The position numbers and the translations under genes are program-made. From contig JAALGY010000020.1 of assembly GCA_032358165.1 (NCBI GenBank), positions 1,054,001-1,118,000 of the forward strand: a stretch of 64,000 bases of DNA. Direction: 5' to 3'. Shown in pieces: positions 62,490 through 64,000 of the stretch. The notes beneath the pieces are model-generated. The model worked only from the letters and a program-made list of their open reading frames with translations. It was not told the DNA's origin and ran no database searches. The DNA comes from Diplosphaera chodatii (taxonomy: Eukaryota > Chlorophyta > Trebouxiophyceae > Prasiolales > Stichococcaceae). The number at the start of each line of letters is the position of its first letter. Within the stretch, counting starts at the first letter, position 1.

Positions 62490-64000
62490 CTCCTGGACTC
62501 CCACCGCCCCTCACCTTCACCTACACCCTCACACCTCACCTGCCAGCACCCGCCGTCGCCTTCACCTTCACTTTCGGTCCCATCCTGGACACCCACCGCC
62601 GTTCACCTTGGCCTACAGCCTCACACCTCACCTGCCAGCACCCGCCGTCGCCTTCACCTTCACTTCCGGTCCCATCCTGGACTTCAACCGCCGCTCACCT
62701 TCGCCTACACCCTCCACACCTCGCCTGCCAGCACCCGCCGCCGCCTTCACCTTCACTTTCGGTCCCATCCTGGACTCCCGCCGCCACTCACCTTCACCTA
62801 CACCCTCACACCTCACCTGCCAGCACCCGCCGTCGCCTTCACCTTCACTTTCGGTCCCATCCTGGACTCCCACCGCCACTCACCTTCCACCTACACCCTC
62901 ACACCTCACCTGCCAGCACCCCCCGTCGCCTTCACCTTCACTTTTGGTCCCATTCTGGACTCCCACCGCCGCTCACCTTCACCTACACCCTCACACCTCA
63001 CCTGCCAGCACCCGCCGTCGCCTTCACCTTCACTTTCGGTCCCATCCTGGACTCCCACCGCCACTCACCTTCCACCTACACCCTCACACCTCACCTGCCA
63101 GCACCCGCCGTCGCCTTCACCTTCACTTTCGGTCCCATCCTGGACTCCCACCGCCGCTCACCTTCGCCTACACCCTCACACCTCACCTGCCAGCACCCGC
63201 CGTCGCCTTCACCTTCACTTTCGGTCCCATCCTGGACTCCCACCGCCGCTCACCCTCACCTACACCCTCACACCTCACCTGCCAGCACCCCCCGTCGCCT
63301 TCACCTTCACTTTTGGTCCCATTCTGGACTCCCATCGCCGCTCACCTTCACCTACACCCTCACACTCCACCTGCCAGCACCCGCCGCCGACTTCACCTTC
63401 ACCTCCAGTCCCATTCAGGGCTCCCACCGCCACTCACCTTTATCTACACCCTCACATCTCACCTGCCAGCACCCGCCGTCACCATCACCTTCACCTTCGG
63501 TCCCATCCTGGACTCCCACCGCCGCTCACCTTCGCCTACACCCTCACACCTCACCTGCCAGCACCCGCCGTCGCCTTCACCTTCACTTTCGGTCCCATCC
63601 TGGACTCCCACCGCCGCTCACCTTCGCCTACACCCTCACACCTCACCTGCCAGCACCCGCCGTCGCCTTCACCTTCACTTTCGGTCCCGTCCTGGACTCC
63701 CACCGCCGCTCACCCTCACCTACACCCTCACACCTCACCTGCCAGCACCCGCCGTCGCCTTCACCTTCACTTTCGGTCCCATCCTGAACTCCCACCGCCC
63801 CTCACCTTCGCCTACACCCTCACACCTCACCTGCCAGCACCCGCCGTCACCATCACCTTCACCTTCGGTCCCATCCTGGACTCCCACCGCCACTCGCCTT
63901 TGCCTACACCCTCCACACCTCACCTGCCAGCACCCGCCGTCGCCTTCACCTTCACTTTCGGTCCCATCCTGGACTCCCACCGCCGCTCACCTTCGCCTAC
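62490..64000 (+). repeat. 92-bp minisatellite, ~16 units to window end
   Basis: The longest uninterrupted stretch of the 92-bp repeat, continuing past the window. A subset of units share the variants cacccccc and cttttggtcccattctgg (62925-62955, 63290-63320), spaced by about four units, which suggests multi-unit duplication. Confidence 0.93.

Overview
This window is a gene-poor, almost wholly repetitive stretch of a GC-rich nuclear genome. I found no convincing single-copy host gene, tRNA or rRNA. The best guess is a chlorophyte green alga (Chlamydomonas/volvocine-like), from the GC-rich coding style, the nested L1-type LINEs without poly(A) tails and a tyrosine-recombinase element. That assignment is an inference.

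Most of the sequence can be reduced to seven repeat families (names are mine). LINE-A: a two-ORF non-LTR retrotransposon of about 5.1 kb with a (TCAATG)n 3' tail and 5-7 bp target-site duplications (TSDs). LINE-B: a second non-LTR element with a very large ORF2 and an overlapping ATGA ORF1/ORF2 junction. Element F: a composite retroelement made of a 92-bp VNTR, a short CAAG-rich hexamer linker, a ~600-bp core and an (AAAC)n tail. Element G: a different body sharing F's 3' end. SINE-E: about 220-235 bp with a pol III B-box-like motif. A 98-bp minisatellite. A tyrosine-recombinase (YR) element fragment.

Layout: 1-2.5 kb LINE-B with a nested LINE-A fragment. 2.5-7.7 kb 92-bp arrays ending in an F core, with SINE-E and LINE-A insertions. 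7.7-14.2 kb LINE-B fragments holding a LINE-A copy with an intact ORF2 and a SINE dimer. 14.2-21.2 kb a full-length LINE-A inside 98-bp repeats, interrupted by F and by another LINE-A fragment. 21.2-24.5 kb a plus-strand LINE-A holding F, which holds a YR/LINE-A chimera. 24.5-30.4 kb F, G and 92-bp arrays. 30.4-33.9 kb LINE-A with a long RT ORF. 33.9-42.4 kb the most complete LINE-B. 42.4-46.2 kb G split by LINE-A. 46.2-48.2 kb 98-bp array. 48.2-58.1 kb F followed by five copies of a ~1,829-bp higher-order tandem repeat. 58.1-62.5 kb a jumble of LINE-A, G, F and LINE-B pieces with a segmental duplication. 62.5-64 kb 92-bp array.

The insertions can be ordered in time because many keep clean TSDs. 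The most notable points are: (i) LINE-A ORF1 and ORF2 lie in one frame, separated only by TAG with no ATG and a GC-rich hairpin 10 nt downstream, suggesting stop readthrough; (ii) F is organised like a primate SVA (VNTR + hexamers + core + simple tail) and appears to share a 3' recognition hairpin with G; (iii) the five-unit array carries one shared inactivating lesion and preserves the right junction of an insertion whose left junction is 25 kb away. The nested-LINE architecture resembles published Zepp/ZeppL LINE centromeres of green algae; centromeric identity is a hypothesis.
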